Below, piece by piece: positions 33,132-41,321 of a DNA stretch of 64,000 bases. The stretch spans positions 19,294 through 83,293 of the forward strand of contig JAPHEF010000003.1 in the NCBI GenBank assembly GCA_029259535.1. The letters run 5' to 3'. The stretch's first letter is position 1. Each line of letters begins with the position of its first letter. The translations under genes were made by a program, and so were the position numbers. The notes under the pieces are model-generated. The model was given only the letters and a program-made list of their open reading frames with translations, was not told the origin of the DNA and did no database searches. Source of the stretch: Alkanophaga liquidiphilum (GTDB lineage: Archaea; Halobacteriota; Syntropharchaeia; Alkanophagales; B39-G2).

Positions 33132-33484
33132 TTGGGACGAGGGTGGTGAAGCGGGACGAGTTAAAGCCGTTTGTGACGAAGGACGGCTCTGAAATCCGAG
33201 AGTTCCACCGCTCCGAGAATTTGAGTCTTGCGGAGGCGTTAGTTCCTGTTGGACAAAGAACGAGAAAGCATTTTCACAAGACTTCGGAGGAAATTTACTT
33301 TATTTTGGAGGGGCGGGGCATGATGGAGATGGAAGAGGAGCGTGCGGAGGTCGCCGCCGGGCAGGCGGTCGTGATTCCGCCGACGAAGACGCACTGCATA
33401 GAAAACGTCGGCGACGTGCCTTTGCGGTTCTTATGCCACTGCAGCCCGCCTTACTTGCACGACGATACCATTCTCGTCGAATGA
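33128..33484 (+). CDS. Small cupin-domain protein
   Basis: A protein of 118 residues with a GTG start that overlaps the moaC stop. The cupin motif 1 is 'KHFHKTSEEIYFILEG' (two His, Glu, with a later His as metal ligands) and motif 2 is 'VIPPTKTHCIENVG'. Single-domain cupins of this type bind a metal and may act as isomerases, mannose-6-phosphate isomerase-like proteins or sensors; the substrate is not evident. Confidence 0.88.
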   Translation: MIGTRVVKRDELKPFVTKDGSEIREFHRSENLSLAEALVPVGQRTRKHFHKTSEEIYFILEGRGMMEMEEERAEVAAGQAVVIPPTKTHCIENVGDVPLRFLCHCSPPYLHDDTILVE

Positions 33485-33485
33485 C

Positions 33486-34022
33486 ATGGAGAAGTTTTTA
33501 GTTGACAGGATGCTCGGTAGACTCGTCTCGTGGCTCAGGATGCTCGGCTACGACACCGTTTATGCGAACGACGTGAGCGGCGAGGGCGGCGGCGACGCCG
33601 AAGATGCTTTTTTACTCTCCTTAGCAAAGGAGGAGAAAAGAATTCTTCTGACGAAAGATAGAAAGCTTGCGGCGGAAGCTCGGAAAAGCGGTGTGCGATG
33701 CGTCCTCATGACGAAAAACGACGTCCTCGGACAGCTTTCTGAGCTTACGGCGAGCGTGCCCCTTCGTCTTGAAATGACGTTCGTGCGGTGCAGCGAGTGC
33801 AATGCGCCTATACGACGCGTTAGAGAGGACGAGACGCAGATGCTGCTCGAAACTGACTACGTGCCAAAAAAGATGATTGGGAAGCTGGAGTTCTGGGTCT
33901 GTGAGGGATGTCGCCGCATCTACTGGGAAGGCAGCCACTGGCGTGCGATTAACGAGCGGCTGGACTTGCTAAAGAGGATAACGAGTAGGCAGGTCGGAAA
34001 TGAACAGACGACCAGCGAATAG
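33486..34022 (+). CDS. Mut7-C RNase-domain protein with zinc ribbon
   Basis: A protein of 178 residues. The N-terminal PIN-like Mut7-C domain has 'FLVDRMLGRLVSWLRMLGYD' and acidic residues in 'DAEDAFLLSLAKEE' and 'LLTKDRKLA', expected for a metal-dependent RNase. A C-terminal four-cysteine ribbon ('CSECNAPI' and 'CEGCRRIYWEGSHW') follows. This is a common archaeal architecture of unproven role. The ORF overlaps the endonuclease V gene by 23 bases. Confidence 0.9.
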   Translation: MEKFLVDRMLGRLVSWLRMLGYDTVYANDVSGEGGGDAEDAFLLSLAKEEKRILLTKDRKLAAEARKSGVRCVLMTKNDVLGQLSELTASVPLRLEMTFVRCSECNAPIRRVREDETQMLLETDYVPKKMIGKLEFWVCEGCRRIYWEGSHWRAINERLDLLKRITSRQVGNEQTTSE

Positions 34023-34755
34023 GCTAGAAGACGGCGAGCTTGAAAAGTTGTATGAAAAGCAGAGAAGGATAGCCGCCCGTGCGGTGCTCAGGGACGAATT
34101 TCAAGGTCCGGAGCTCGTTGCGGGTGCGGACTTGGCGTTCCTCGCCGCTGGCAACAGGAGCTTGGAGCTTGCAGTTGCGAGCATCGTCGTCCTTAAGTAT
34201 TCGACGCTACGAGTCGTGGAGCGTGCGTGCGTCATCGAGTCGACCGATTTCCCTTACGTGCCGGGGCTGCTGGCATTCCGTGAAGCTCCGCTCATAATAA
34301 AGGCGTTCCAGCAGCTGGAGCATAAACCGGACGTGCTCTTTGTGGACGGCTGCGGCGTGAATCATCCGAGATTCGCAGGCCTGGCGACGCATGTTGGCGT
34401 GCTTCTTGACGTTGCGACCGTCGGTGTCGCAAAGAGCCTTTTGTGCGGCGATGCCAGAACGCCGACGGCTGAAGGCGAAGCATGCCCGTTACGCTACCGT
34501 GGCAAGCTCGTGGGCTTTCTCCTGAAAAGCAAAAAGGGTTGCAAGCCCATCGTTGTGGCGCCAGGGCATAAAATCTCGACGGAAACTGCATTACAGCTCG
34601 TGAAAAATTGTATAATGGGCTACAAGCTACCTGAGCCTACGAGATTAGCGCACATTTATGCAAATAAGGTTAAAAGGAAGTTGGTGCAGGATGGAAGTTT
34701 CGGCCCCAAATGCGATTCTCTCTACCGCACAGGTATCAGAAAAACTGAAACGTAA
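34000..34755 (+). CDS. nfi: Endonuclease V (deoxyinosine endonuclease)
   Basis: A protein of 251 residues. The catalytic aspartate is in 'VAGADLAF' (Asp44), the wedge motif is 'FPYVPGLLAFRE', and 'DGCGVNHPRFAGLATHVGV' plus 'VGVAKSLLCG' complete the active site. The enzyme nicks DNA or RNA near deaminated adenine. It is slightly longer than bacterial Nfi because of a C-terminal tail. The 23-base overlap with the Mut7-C gene suggests co-translation. Confidence 0.95.
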   Translation: MNRRPANRLEDGELEKLYEKQRRIAARAVLRDEFQGPELVAGADLAFLAAGNRSLELAVASIVVLKYSTLRVVERACVIESTDFPYVPGLLAFREAPLIIKAFQQLEHKPDVLFVDGCGVNHPRFAGLATHVGVLLDVATVGVAKSLLCGDARTPTAEGEACPLRYRGKLVGFLLKSKKGCKPIVVAPGHKISTETALQLVKNCIMGYKLPEPTRLAHIYANKVKRKLVQDGSFGPKCDSLYRTGIRKTET

Positions 34756-34760
34756 AAAAA

Positions 34761-35669
34761 TCATTTCCCCACCTGCAGCATTCTTTCTACGGCATTCCGG
34801 GCAGCTTCTGCGATCTCCTTCTGCACGATGACTACTGGTTTCTCACGCTCTAACGCCCTTAGCACTTTCGAAAGCGTGTGCATTTTCATCTGCGGACAGA
34901 TCGCCGTCTCCGAAACTGCATGAAAGCACTTGCCCGGCGCCTCTTTCTTCAACCTGTGCAGCAGCCCCACCTCCGTCCCTATTAAATACTCGGTGGCTTC
35001 GTCCTGCTTGCAAAAACGCACCATCCCGCTCGTCGATGCTATGTGGTCGGCGGCGTCTTGCACCTCGGGCACGCACTCCGGGTGCACCACGAGCTTCGCC
35101 CTCGAGTGCTGACGGCGTGCCATCTCCACGTCCTCGAGCGATATCTGATGGTGCGTCGGGCACAGCCCGTGCTCGGGCACCGTCACGATCCTTTTAGGGC
35201 TGCGCCGCCGCACGTAATAGGCGAGGTTCGCGTCCGGCCCGAAAATTACTGTCTCGGCGTCCATCGCGTTCACGACCTCAGCGGCGTTCGCCGACGTGCA
35301 GACGCAGTCCGCGAGCGCCTTGCTCTCCGCCAGCGTGTTTATGTACAAGACGACGGCGGCGTCCGGGTGCTCGGCTCGTGCCTCCTTAAGCGTTGATGCG
35401 AGGAGCATCTGCGCCATCGGGCAGACGGCGCCGATGTCCGGAATTAAAACCTTTTTGTCGGGGTTGAGCACGGCGGCGGTCTCAGCCATGAAGTCGACGC
35501 CGCAAAACACGATGACGTCCGCGTCCGTCTCCGCCGCTCGCCGTGCAAGCTCCAACGAATCGCCGACGAAATCCGCAACGTCCTGAACCTCCGCACGCTG
35601 ATAATTGTGCGCCAAGATCACCGCATTTTTCTTAGCCTTCAGCCGCTCTATCTCATCCACAAGCTTCAT
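34761..35669 (-). CDS. nadA: Quinolinate synthase NadA
   Basis: A protein of 302 residues. It condenses iminoaspartate and dihydroxyacetone phosphate to quinolinate for NAD synthesis, using a [4Fe-4S] cluster. 'LAHNYQ', 'VIFCGVDFMAETAA', 'CTSANA', 'VHPECVPEVQDAADH', 'TSGM' and 'CPQMKMHTL' are the family motifs and include the three cluster cysteines. nadB and nadC are not in the window. Confidence 0.97.
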   Translation of the reverse strand: MKLVDEIERLKAKKNAVILAHNYQRAEVQDVADFVGDSLELARRAAETDADVIVFCGVDFMAETAAVLNPDKKVLIPDIGAVCPMAQMLLASTLKEARAEHPDAAVVLYINTLAESKALADCVCTSANAAEVVNAMDAETVIFGPDANLAYYVRRRSPKRIVTVPEHGLCPTHHQISLEDVEMARRQHSRAKLVVHPECVPEVQDAADHIASTSGMVRFCKQDEATEYLIGTEVGLLHRLKKEAPGKCFHAVSETAICPQMKMHTLSKVLRALEREKPVVIVQKEIAEAARNAVERMLQVGK

Positions 35670-35739
35670 CCTCTGAAATTTGCTCGCATCACTTTTATGC
35701 CTTAAGCTTTAGTTTCGTAAGCCTCACTAACCACTCACA

Positions 35740-36894
35740 CTACACGTTTCCACCGCCGTAACTGCTTTTAAACCCGCTTAAAGCGACTAAGACCTCCGAA
35801 GTCGTGAACACGTCGTTATTTACTTCATCTATATACCCCAAACTCGGATGAACTAAGCGCCCGTAGTAGCCGCCACTCCAATAGCCCCCCTCCTGCTGCC
35901 TCCTAAGTAACCAATTCACCGCTTTGAGGACTGCGGAGCCGCCAACACCCGCCTCCAGCAAGCTCTGCAAGTAAAGCGCGGTCGCCAGCTCCTTCGTCGC
36001 TATACTTATCGCAGACCAACTGCCGTCGGCGTTCTGTCGCCTCAAAGCATACGAAAGCGCCCTTTCCGAGAGCTCCTTCGCCTTTTGCTTCATTTCTGTG
36101 AGTAGTTCTTGTTTTTCCAGCATGGTGGCAACGCCGACGACGTTCCTGATAGCGTAAGCCTCTGTGTTGTAGAAGCAGCGAGAACGCCCCCAGCTCCCGT
36201 CCTTGCGTTGCGTTCGCTCTAAAAATTCCAAACCCCTTTCCAACACGGACTCTGGCGGGTTTCCTGTGAGTAAGGCTCTGAGGGCATATCCTGTAACCGA
36301 GGGGAAGTAATTGAGCTTGATGTTCACAATTTCCGGATCTCCTAAATAGGGAAGTTCCCAGCCGCCGCACGCCTGTTGTTTTTGAACTAGAAAGTTATGC
36401 CCTCTTTGAATCTCTGGCGTTATTCTCCCCTCATACTTGTAGAGCGCCATCAGCGCCACAGGCGACGTCTCGATGCAATATAAGTCCTTCCGTTCCTTTA
36501 TGTCAGCACGAGACGCTGGGAAGTTCTCGTAGAAGAAGCCGCCGCTCTCAAGCTGACTTTCCAGTAAGAATCGAACCGCCCGTTCCAATGCCTCAGACTC
36601 AACGCCGACTGTTGTGAGCGCCAAGGCAGCGTTCGCAGTGTTCCAGACTTCCCAAAGCCTCCCCCAAGAGCCATCTTTCCTTTGGGTGCTCTCTAACCAT
36701 TTTACTCCTCTCTCAATCGCCGCTTCCACTCTTTCAAGACTAACGGCGCTCTCGCCTTGCTGCCTACTGCCACCTCGCTGCAGCCTTCTGCGGAAACCCT
36801 CCCAGTAGTAACGGAGGTAGCCCAGCGCCTCATCCTTCGCACCGTGCGGCGTGTTGTTGTAAATCCACCAATACAAGATGTCAAAAGCCTTCAT
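35740..36894 (-). CDS. Alpha/alpha-toroid (terpene cyclase/prenyltransferase-like) repeat protein
   Basis: A protein of 384 residues. Repeated 'QRKDGSWG' (twice), 'ESGGFFYENF', 'QNADGSWSAIS' and 'QEGGYWSGG' are QW-like motifs of the squalene-cyclase/prenyltransferase toroid fold. The catalytic DxDD of squalene cyclases is not seen, so cyclase activity is unlikely. Such proteins occur near archaeal surface-glycan and lipid genes. It is transcribed away from the flippase. Its function is unknown. Confidence 0.8.
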   Translation of the reverse strand: MKAFDILYWWIYNNTPHGAKDEALGYLRYYWEGFRRRLQRGGSRQQGESAVSLERVEAAIERGVKWLESTQRKDGSWGRLWEVWNTANAALALTTVGVESEALERAVRFLLESQLESGGFFYENFPASRADIKERKDLYCIETSPVALMALYKYEGRITPEIQRGHNFLVQKQQACGGWELPYLGDPEIVNIKLNYFPSVTGYALRALLTGNPPESVLERGLEFLERTQRKDGSWGRSRCFYNTEAYAIRNVVGVATMLEKQELLTEMKQKAKELSERALSYALRRQNADGSWSAISIATKELATALYLQSLLEAGVGGSAVLKAVNWLLRRQQEGGYWSGGYYGRLVHPSLGYIDEVNNDVFTTSEVLVALSGFKSSYGGGNV

Positions 36895-36955
36895 GCTCTT
36901 CCCCCTGAGTAGCCCGCGCGCTAGCGGCGAGCTATACCCCGATCACCCCAGCTCA

Positions 36956-36976
36956 ATATTTTTGCGAACAAGTTAA
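36956..36976 (+). promoter_or_regulatory. Shared promoter motif, copy 1 (flippase)
   Basis: The 21-base motif ATATTTTTGCGAACAAGTTAA ends 13 bases before the flippase ATG. A near-identical copy (19 of 21) lies at 45446-45466 before the GT4 gene. The 5' part can serve as a TATA box, the rest fills the space to the predicted transcription start. Confidence 0.5.
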
Positions 36977-36989
36977 AGTTGGTGAGGAG

Positions 36990-38558
36990 ATGCAAGACGC
37001 TAACGGAGGGGAGGACGCCGCTGAGAATGTGTTGAGGCTCGCGGCACGAGGCACGGCAATCGCACTCGTCGGCGCCCTGCTCTTCACCGCCTTCGACTTT
37101 GTCGCAAGAGTCCTAATAGCGAGGAATGCCTCGCAGGCTGAATACGGGGCGTTCAGCATCTCTCTCGCTCTCCTGAACATTTTTACTATTGCCGCATGCC
37201 TCGGGCTGCACGAGGGCGCGCCGAGATTCATTGCATTCTCCAGGGGGCGTGGCGAAAGACGTGAGGGCAGCATCATTCTCGCATCTTTGCAGCTTACGCT
37301 CACCGCAAGCGTTCTTTGCTCCCTTTTTTTCTTCCTCTTCGCCAAACCACTGGCGGAAGCGCTCCACTCACCGCCGGCAATTCTCAGAATGTTCGCAACC
37401 GCAGTCCCGTTCGCAGTTATGGTTGAGATGCTTGTTGCATTTTTCAGAGGCTTCGACAGGGTTGAGGAGCGCTTCTATTTCAGGGACTTCCTGATGAGCA
37501 TGCTGAAGGTTTCGCTGGTCGCCGCAGCTGCCGCACTCGGGCTTTTCTGGATGGTTGCCGCTTATTTATTAGCAATTGTCTTGGCGGCGCTTGCGTTCTC
37601 AGCGTATGCCGTGCGGAAATTGCGTGTCTTGGTTCGAGAGCGGCGTGGCGTTTGGGCGGGCGAGCGTGAGGGGCGTGCAAGCAGTGTAAAACGTGAGCTA
37701 CTGCGATTCTCCTTGCCGCTACTCGTAGCAAGCATTGCAGGCATTGCGATTCTGCGGGCGGACACTTTGCTGCTTGGGTATTTACGAGCAGCAGAGGACG
37801 CTGGGCTTTACAATGCGGCGCACCCCTTGGCGCAGCTTCTGAAGATATTCCTTGACTCCATGGCGTTCATTTACGTGCCGATAGCGTCACAACTACTCTC
37901 AAAAAACCGAGTTCAGGAATTAAGGCAATATTACATCGTGCTGACGAAATGGGTTTTCCTAGCGACGTTCCCGCCCGCCATGTTTGTCCTTCTTTTCCCG
38001 GGAGCGGTGCTGAGCTTGATTTTTGGCAGCGGATACGCAGCCGCTGATGTCGCCCTCCGCATCCTCGTCGTCGGAATGCTGCTCCATGTCCTCCTTGGAC
38101 CCAATGGCGCAACCCTCATCGCCATCGGTGGCACGCGCCTTTATATGCTTTACACCCTGGTGGGAGTCGCCCTGAACCTCGCTCTCAACGTCGCCTTAAT
38201 CCCCGAATTCGGCATTGTCGGTGCCGCCGTCGCCTCAACTTCAGCAGTCTGCGTGATAAATGCGCTAGTGTCAGCGCAAATCCTCCGCACGCACCACATA
38301 CACTCGCTCGCAGCCAAATTCATGAAACCAGCGGCTACGTCAGCAGTTGCTACGTCTGTTCTTTTCCTGCTTTTCCGAAACGTCGGCGCCACGCCCCTGA
38401 CGCTTTCACTCTTCTTATTTCTGTTTTACGTGATGTGCGGAATCTGCATGCTTGTTGTGGGCTTTGACGAGGATGACATGACCATACTTCTTGAACTAGC
38501 GGGAAACGTAGGCATCAAACCGCACACCATAGAAAAGATTTTCAAAAAATTCATGTGA
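36990..38558 (+). CDS. Polysaccharide flippase (MOP/Wzx superfamily)
   Basis: A membrane protein of 522 residues with 12-14 predicted helices, for example 'LVGALLFTAFDFVARVLIAR' and 'FPPAMFVLLFPGAVLSLIFG'. The N-terminal 'NASQAEYGAFSISLALLNI' is typical of Wzx-type lipid-linked oligosaccharide flippases, which move dolichol-linked glycans across the membrane for S-layer or protein glycosylation. The glycosyltransferases and UbiA-type prenyltransferase downstream fit this role. Confidence 0.93.
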   Translation: MQDANGGEDAAENVLRLAARGTAIALVGALLFTAFDFVARVLIARNASQAEYGAFSISLALLNIFTIAACLGLHEGAPRFIAFSRGRGERREGSIILASLQLTLTASVLCSLFFFLFAKPLAEALHSPPAILRMFATAVPFAVMVEMLVAFFRGFDRVEERFYFRDFLMSMLKVSLVAAAAALGLFWMVAAYLLAIVLAALAFSAYAVRKLRVLVRERRGVWAGEREGRASSVKRELLRFSLPLLVASIAGIAILRADTLLLGYLRAAEDAGLYNAAHPLAQLLKIFLDSMAFIYVPIASQLLSKNRVQELRQYYIVLTKWVFLATFPPAMFVLLFPGAVLSLIFGSGYAAADVALRILVVGMLLHVLLGPNGATLIAIGGTRLYMLYTLVGVALNLALNVALIPEFGIVGAAVASTSAVCVINALVSAQILRTHHIHSLAAKFMKPAATSAVATSVLFLLFRNVGATPLTLSLFLFLFYVMCGICMLVVGFDEDDMTILLELAGNVGIKPHTIEKIFKKFM

Positions 38559-38564
38559 ATATGG

Positions 38565-40043
38565 TTACAGCCTTTTCATCCTTTTTAATCGCCTTACCTG
38601 CTCTCTCACCTTTTCACGAGTTTTTTCGTATCTTATCTCTCTCGTCACAAGCTCGCCCTCGAAAATCTCCCTCAACACCCGCCCGTCCATATCCGTCGGC
38701 AGCGGCAGCCCGAATATGTGCAGGATTGTCGGCGCCACGTCGTAAATCCTCGCACGAACCTCAAAGCCCATCTTTATGTCAGGTCCCCAAGCTATGAAGG
38801 TTCCGTTGTCTTTGCGGTGGTTTCCGCCGGAATCCTTGATGAAGTCCTTGCTGTAACCAATTCTTGAACTAATCCCGTGCACGTAATCGTCGGTTTGGAC
38901 GACGATATCGGGCGCCAGATGCAAATATCCGCCGCTATACAGTTCCTCCCGTCTATACGCCGTCACTGAAAGCTCCTGTAGTCCCTTTATGATTTCATCA
39001 CGCAGCCGCTCATACTCAGAAGCCTCGACGACCCCTTGCGGCTCTCGCCCCTTTAGGTTTATGTATATTGGACCCCACGTCCCGTAGCTAAACGCCTTCG
39101 TCTTTTCCCAGCTTATTTGCGTCCCTGCAGTGCGCAATGAGAATTTTAATAATATTTGTCTGAGTAATGGCAAGGAATATAATCTGGACAGCGGCTGCCG
39201 AAACGGGGCGATAGCTCTCATGAGAAGGGGCTCACTTTTTGGGGTTAGGAAACCTCGTCTTTTTAACCATTCATTAACAAGAAAAATTCTCTCATTGGGT
39301 CCAAATCCGTGGTCTGAAACTATTAGGAGTGTAGTTTCCGAATCCAACCGTCTTAACAAATCATGAAGACAACGGTCGATGTTTTGATAATGCCGCAAGA
39401 TGAAATCCTCCTTGCTCCAGAATCTATGTTGCACCCTGTCGAGTTCTGAAAGCACCACGAAGCCAAAATCCCAGTCGTCGTCGAGCATGCGAAGGAACGC
39501 CCCGAACTGCCTTTTTGTTATCTCGCTTAACCTTCTCGATAGTTCATGGTCACCTAATGCAAGCAATACCCGTAGGTCATTTATATCCTGTTCGTAGCCG
39601 AGCCGCCGCAGCGTCTCCGCAAATTCACTTGGATACGTCAGCACGTCTTCAGAGACGTAGAGGGGACCAGCAGCCATTCGCCCGTTGACCTCGTATGCAT
39701 AAAGCACGTTCGGCGCATTCAGAACGAGAACTCGTTTCCCATGCTCGCATAGGATGTCCCAAACATCCCGCTCCTTCCGTGTCATCGCTGCAGAGAGGTG
39801 AAACTCGTAGCTCCCATACGCCTTCTGTAAGAAGCCAAAGCACCCTATTTTCCCCGGATTTTTCCCGGTGGCGAGGCAATTCCATGCCGGAATCGTCTGC
39901 GTGGGCACAACGCTTTCGAGATCGCCATGCGCCCCTCCTTCCAATAATTCCTGAAATGTCGGAAGCCTGCCCTCGGACCCCCACCGCCGGATTAAATCCA
40001 TGCACGCCCCGTCTAACCCCATCACTAAGACCCTCACCCTCAT
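38565..40043 (-). CDS. Type I phosphodiesterase / alkaline-phosphatase superfamily protein
   Basis: A protein of 492 residues from 'MRVRVLVMGLDGA' (a start four codons upstream is possible). The motifs 'GLDGACMDLI', 'PTQTIPAWNCLATGKNP', 'SELDRVQHRFW' and 'LIVSDHGFGPNE' carry the Asp/Thr/His metal ligands and nucleophile of the family. Archaeal members of this type occur in glycan clusters and may act on phosphate esters of lipids or sugars. It is the last gene of a tightly packed minus operon with the TIM-barrel protein and GT39. Confidence 0.88.
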   Translation of the reverse strand: MRVRVLVMGLDGACMDLIRRWGSEGRLPTFQELLEGGAHGDLESVVPTQTIPAWNCLATGKNPGKIGCFGFLQKAYGSYEFHLSAAMTRKERDVWDILCEHGKRVLVLNAPNVLYAYEVNGRMAAGPLYVSEDVLTYPSEFAETLRRLGYEQDINDLRVLLALGDHELSRRLSEITKRQFGAFLRMLDDDWDFGFVVLSELDRVQHRFWSKEDFILRHYQNIDRCLHDLLRRLDSETTLLIVSDHGFGPNERIFLVNEWLKRRGFLTPKSEPLLMRAIAPFRQPLSRLYSLPLLRQILLKFSLRTAGTQISWEKTKAFSYGTWGPIYINLKGREPQGVVEASEYERLRDEIIKGLQELSVTAYRREELYSGGYLHLAPDIVVQTDDYVHGISSRIGYSKDFIKDSGGNHRKDNGTFIAWGPDIKMGFEVRARIYDVAPTILHIFGLPLPTDMDGRVLREIFEGELVTREIRYEKTREKVREQVRRLKRMKRL

Positions 40044-40059
40044 CCCTCCGCTCAATCAA

Positions 40060-41319
40060 TTACATGTTCCGTTTTTTCCTCGTAGCAAGTTCCTTGATAG
40101 CATCATACGTCTGGAATTCAGGAGCAAGAGCATCATAAACCGGATATTTTCCGAAAGCGAGCTTTTTGGCGCTCTTTCCAATGAGTCCATGAACCGGATA
40201 CACGAATATCATTCCCTGCTCCCGGAAGAGCGTATCAAGCTCCCTAAGCAGCTCCTGCTGCTCCTCCCTGCTTAAGTCCTGGCTGAATACGTATAACGGC
40301 AGCGTCTCCATCCCAAAATCCATAAATACGAACATCGGTCTGTCTTTAAGCTCAGATATGCGATTCCATTTCTCCACATCTAGCTCTTTCTTAGCAATTT
40401 CCTCCGGGCTTGGGGATATGGTGACAAAATCCAAATCTGGCGGCGAATACGGGAATGCCGGGTATGCAAACCATGAGCCAACATAGATGTATTTCTCTTT
40501 TGAGCGCCCGTAACGATGGATTTCGTCCACGATTTTACATATGGCGTCCCAGGCGTCCCGGACTGCTGGGTGGTGGGAATCGCCGGTGAGATTTCTGAGG
40601 ACAAACGCCTGCTTGAACAGAGAATCAATCCAGATAGCATCAACACCACAATCTATTTGTTTCTTTGCCCAATTTACGAAAAGCTCTTGGAATTTGGCGT
40701 TCGTAATATCTGGGAAATATGCGTCCGCAGTCCGCCAGTCATACTCCTTTTCGGGGTCCACCCACTCAAAGTCCCGTGCAAGCCTTTCTTGAAGCTCCTC
40801 TTTGGAGGTATTCGTGATGCCCCATTTCGCAGGGTCCAATGCCATCTTCCAAGTCTCCTCTCTATCAAATGTCTGACCAGTTATTGGGTCTCGCTCTCGG
40901 GCGTTAAGCCTTTGCGCCGGTATCGCTCCGCAAAATATGACTCCCGGCACTTCTCCCTTAATCTTCGCCACCGCATCCCTCAACTGCTTATAAGTATAAC
41001 CACGCCTCGCATATTCTTCTATTTCTGCCTTCGTGAAGAAGCCCGGCAGCTCTTCCGAGGACTCGGGGCACGGATTCCACCGCCACCAGCCCCTGAATAC
41101 GAAGTCCGCACGCAAATCCTTCAACATGCGAGCCACATCGTCCACACTCCGATTGAAATAATAAGTGCCATCCGTCACCCTCTCGTAAAGGACTGCAACT
41201 TGAACCTCAGAGAGCTTTTTTTCCACCTTTGTTCTCGGAATCCAGTAAAAATTCAAGAAATCCAAAACTAACAACACCCAAATCACTACCACAACCACTA
41301 CCCAAATTCTCCTGCCCAT
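40060..41319 (-). CDS. Membrane-anchored TIM-barrel glycoside-hydrolase-like protein
   Basis: A protein of 419 residues. An N-terminal signal-anchor ('IWVVVVVVIWVLLVLDFLN') leads to an outside domain. 'DLRADFVFRGWWRWNP', 'QIDCGVDAIWIDSLFKQ', 'KYIYVGSWF' and 'RPMFVFMDFG' look like strand ends of a (beta/alpha)8 barrel with acidic residues, as in glycoside hydrolases with DUF4015/GH114-like folds. No precise family can be named. It may trim surface glycans made by the same operon. Confidence 0.6.
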   Translation of the reverse strand: MGRRIWVVVVVVIWVLLVLDFLNFYWIPRTKVEKKLSEVQVAVLYERVTDGTYYFNRSVDDVARMLKDLRADFVFRGWWRWNPCPESSEELPGFFTKAEIEEYARRGYTYKQLRDAVAKIKGEVPGVIFCGAIPAQRLNARERDPITGQTFDREETWKMALDPAKWGITNTSKEELQERLARDFEWVDPEKEYDWRTADAYFPDITNAKFQELFVNWAKKQIDCGVDAIWIDSLFKQAFVLRNLTGDSHHPAVRDAWDAICKIVDEIHRYGRSKEKYIYVGSWFAYPAFPYSPPDLDFVTISPSPEEIAKKELDVEKWNRISELKDRPMFVFMDFGMETLPLYVFSQDLSREEQQELLRELDTLFREQGMIFVYPVHGLIGKSAKKLAFGKYPVYDALAPEFQTYDAIKELATRKKRNM

Positions 41320-41321
41320 CG

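Noticed and set aside
40516..41271. 251-codon plus-strand frame over the TIM-barrel gene
   Set aside because: No recognisable motifs or ribosome site; opposite a coherent minus-strand protein with a signal anchor.
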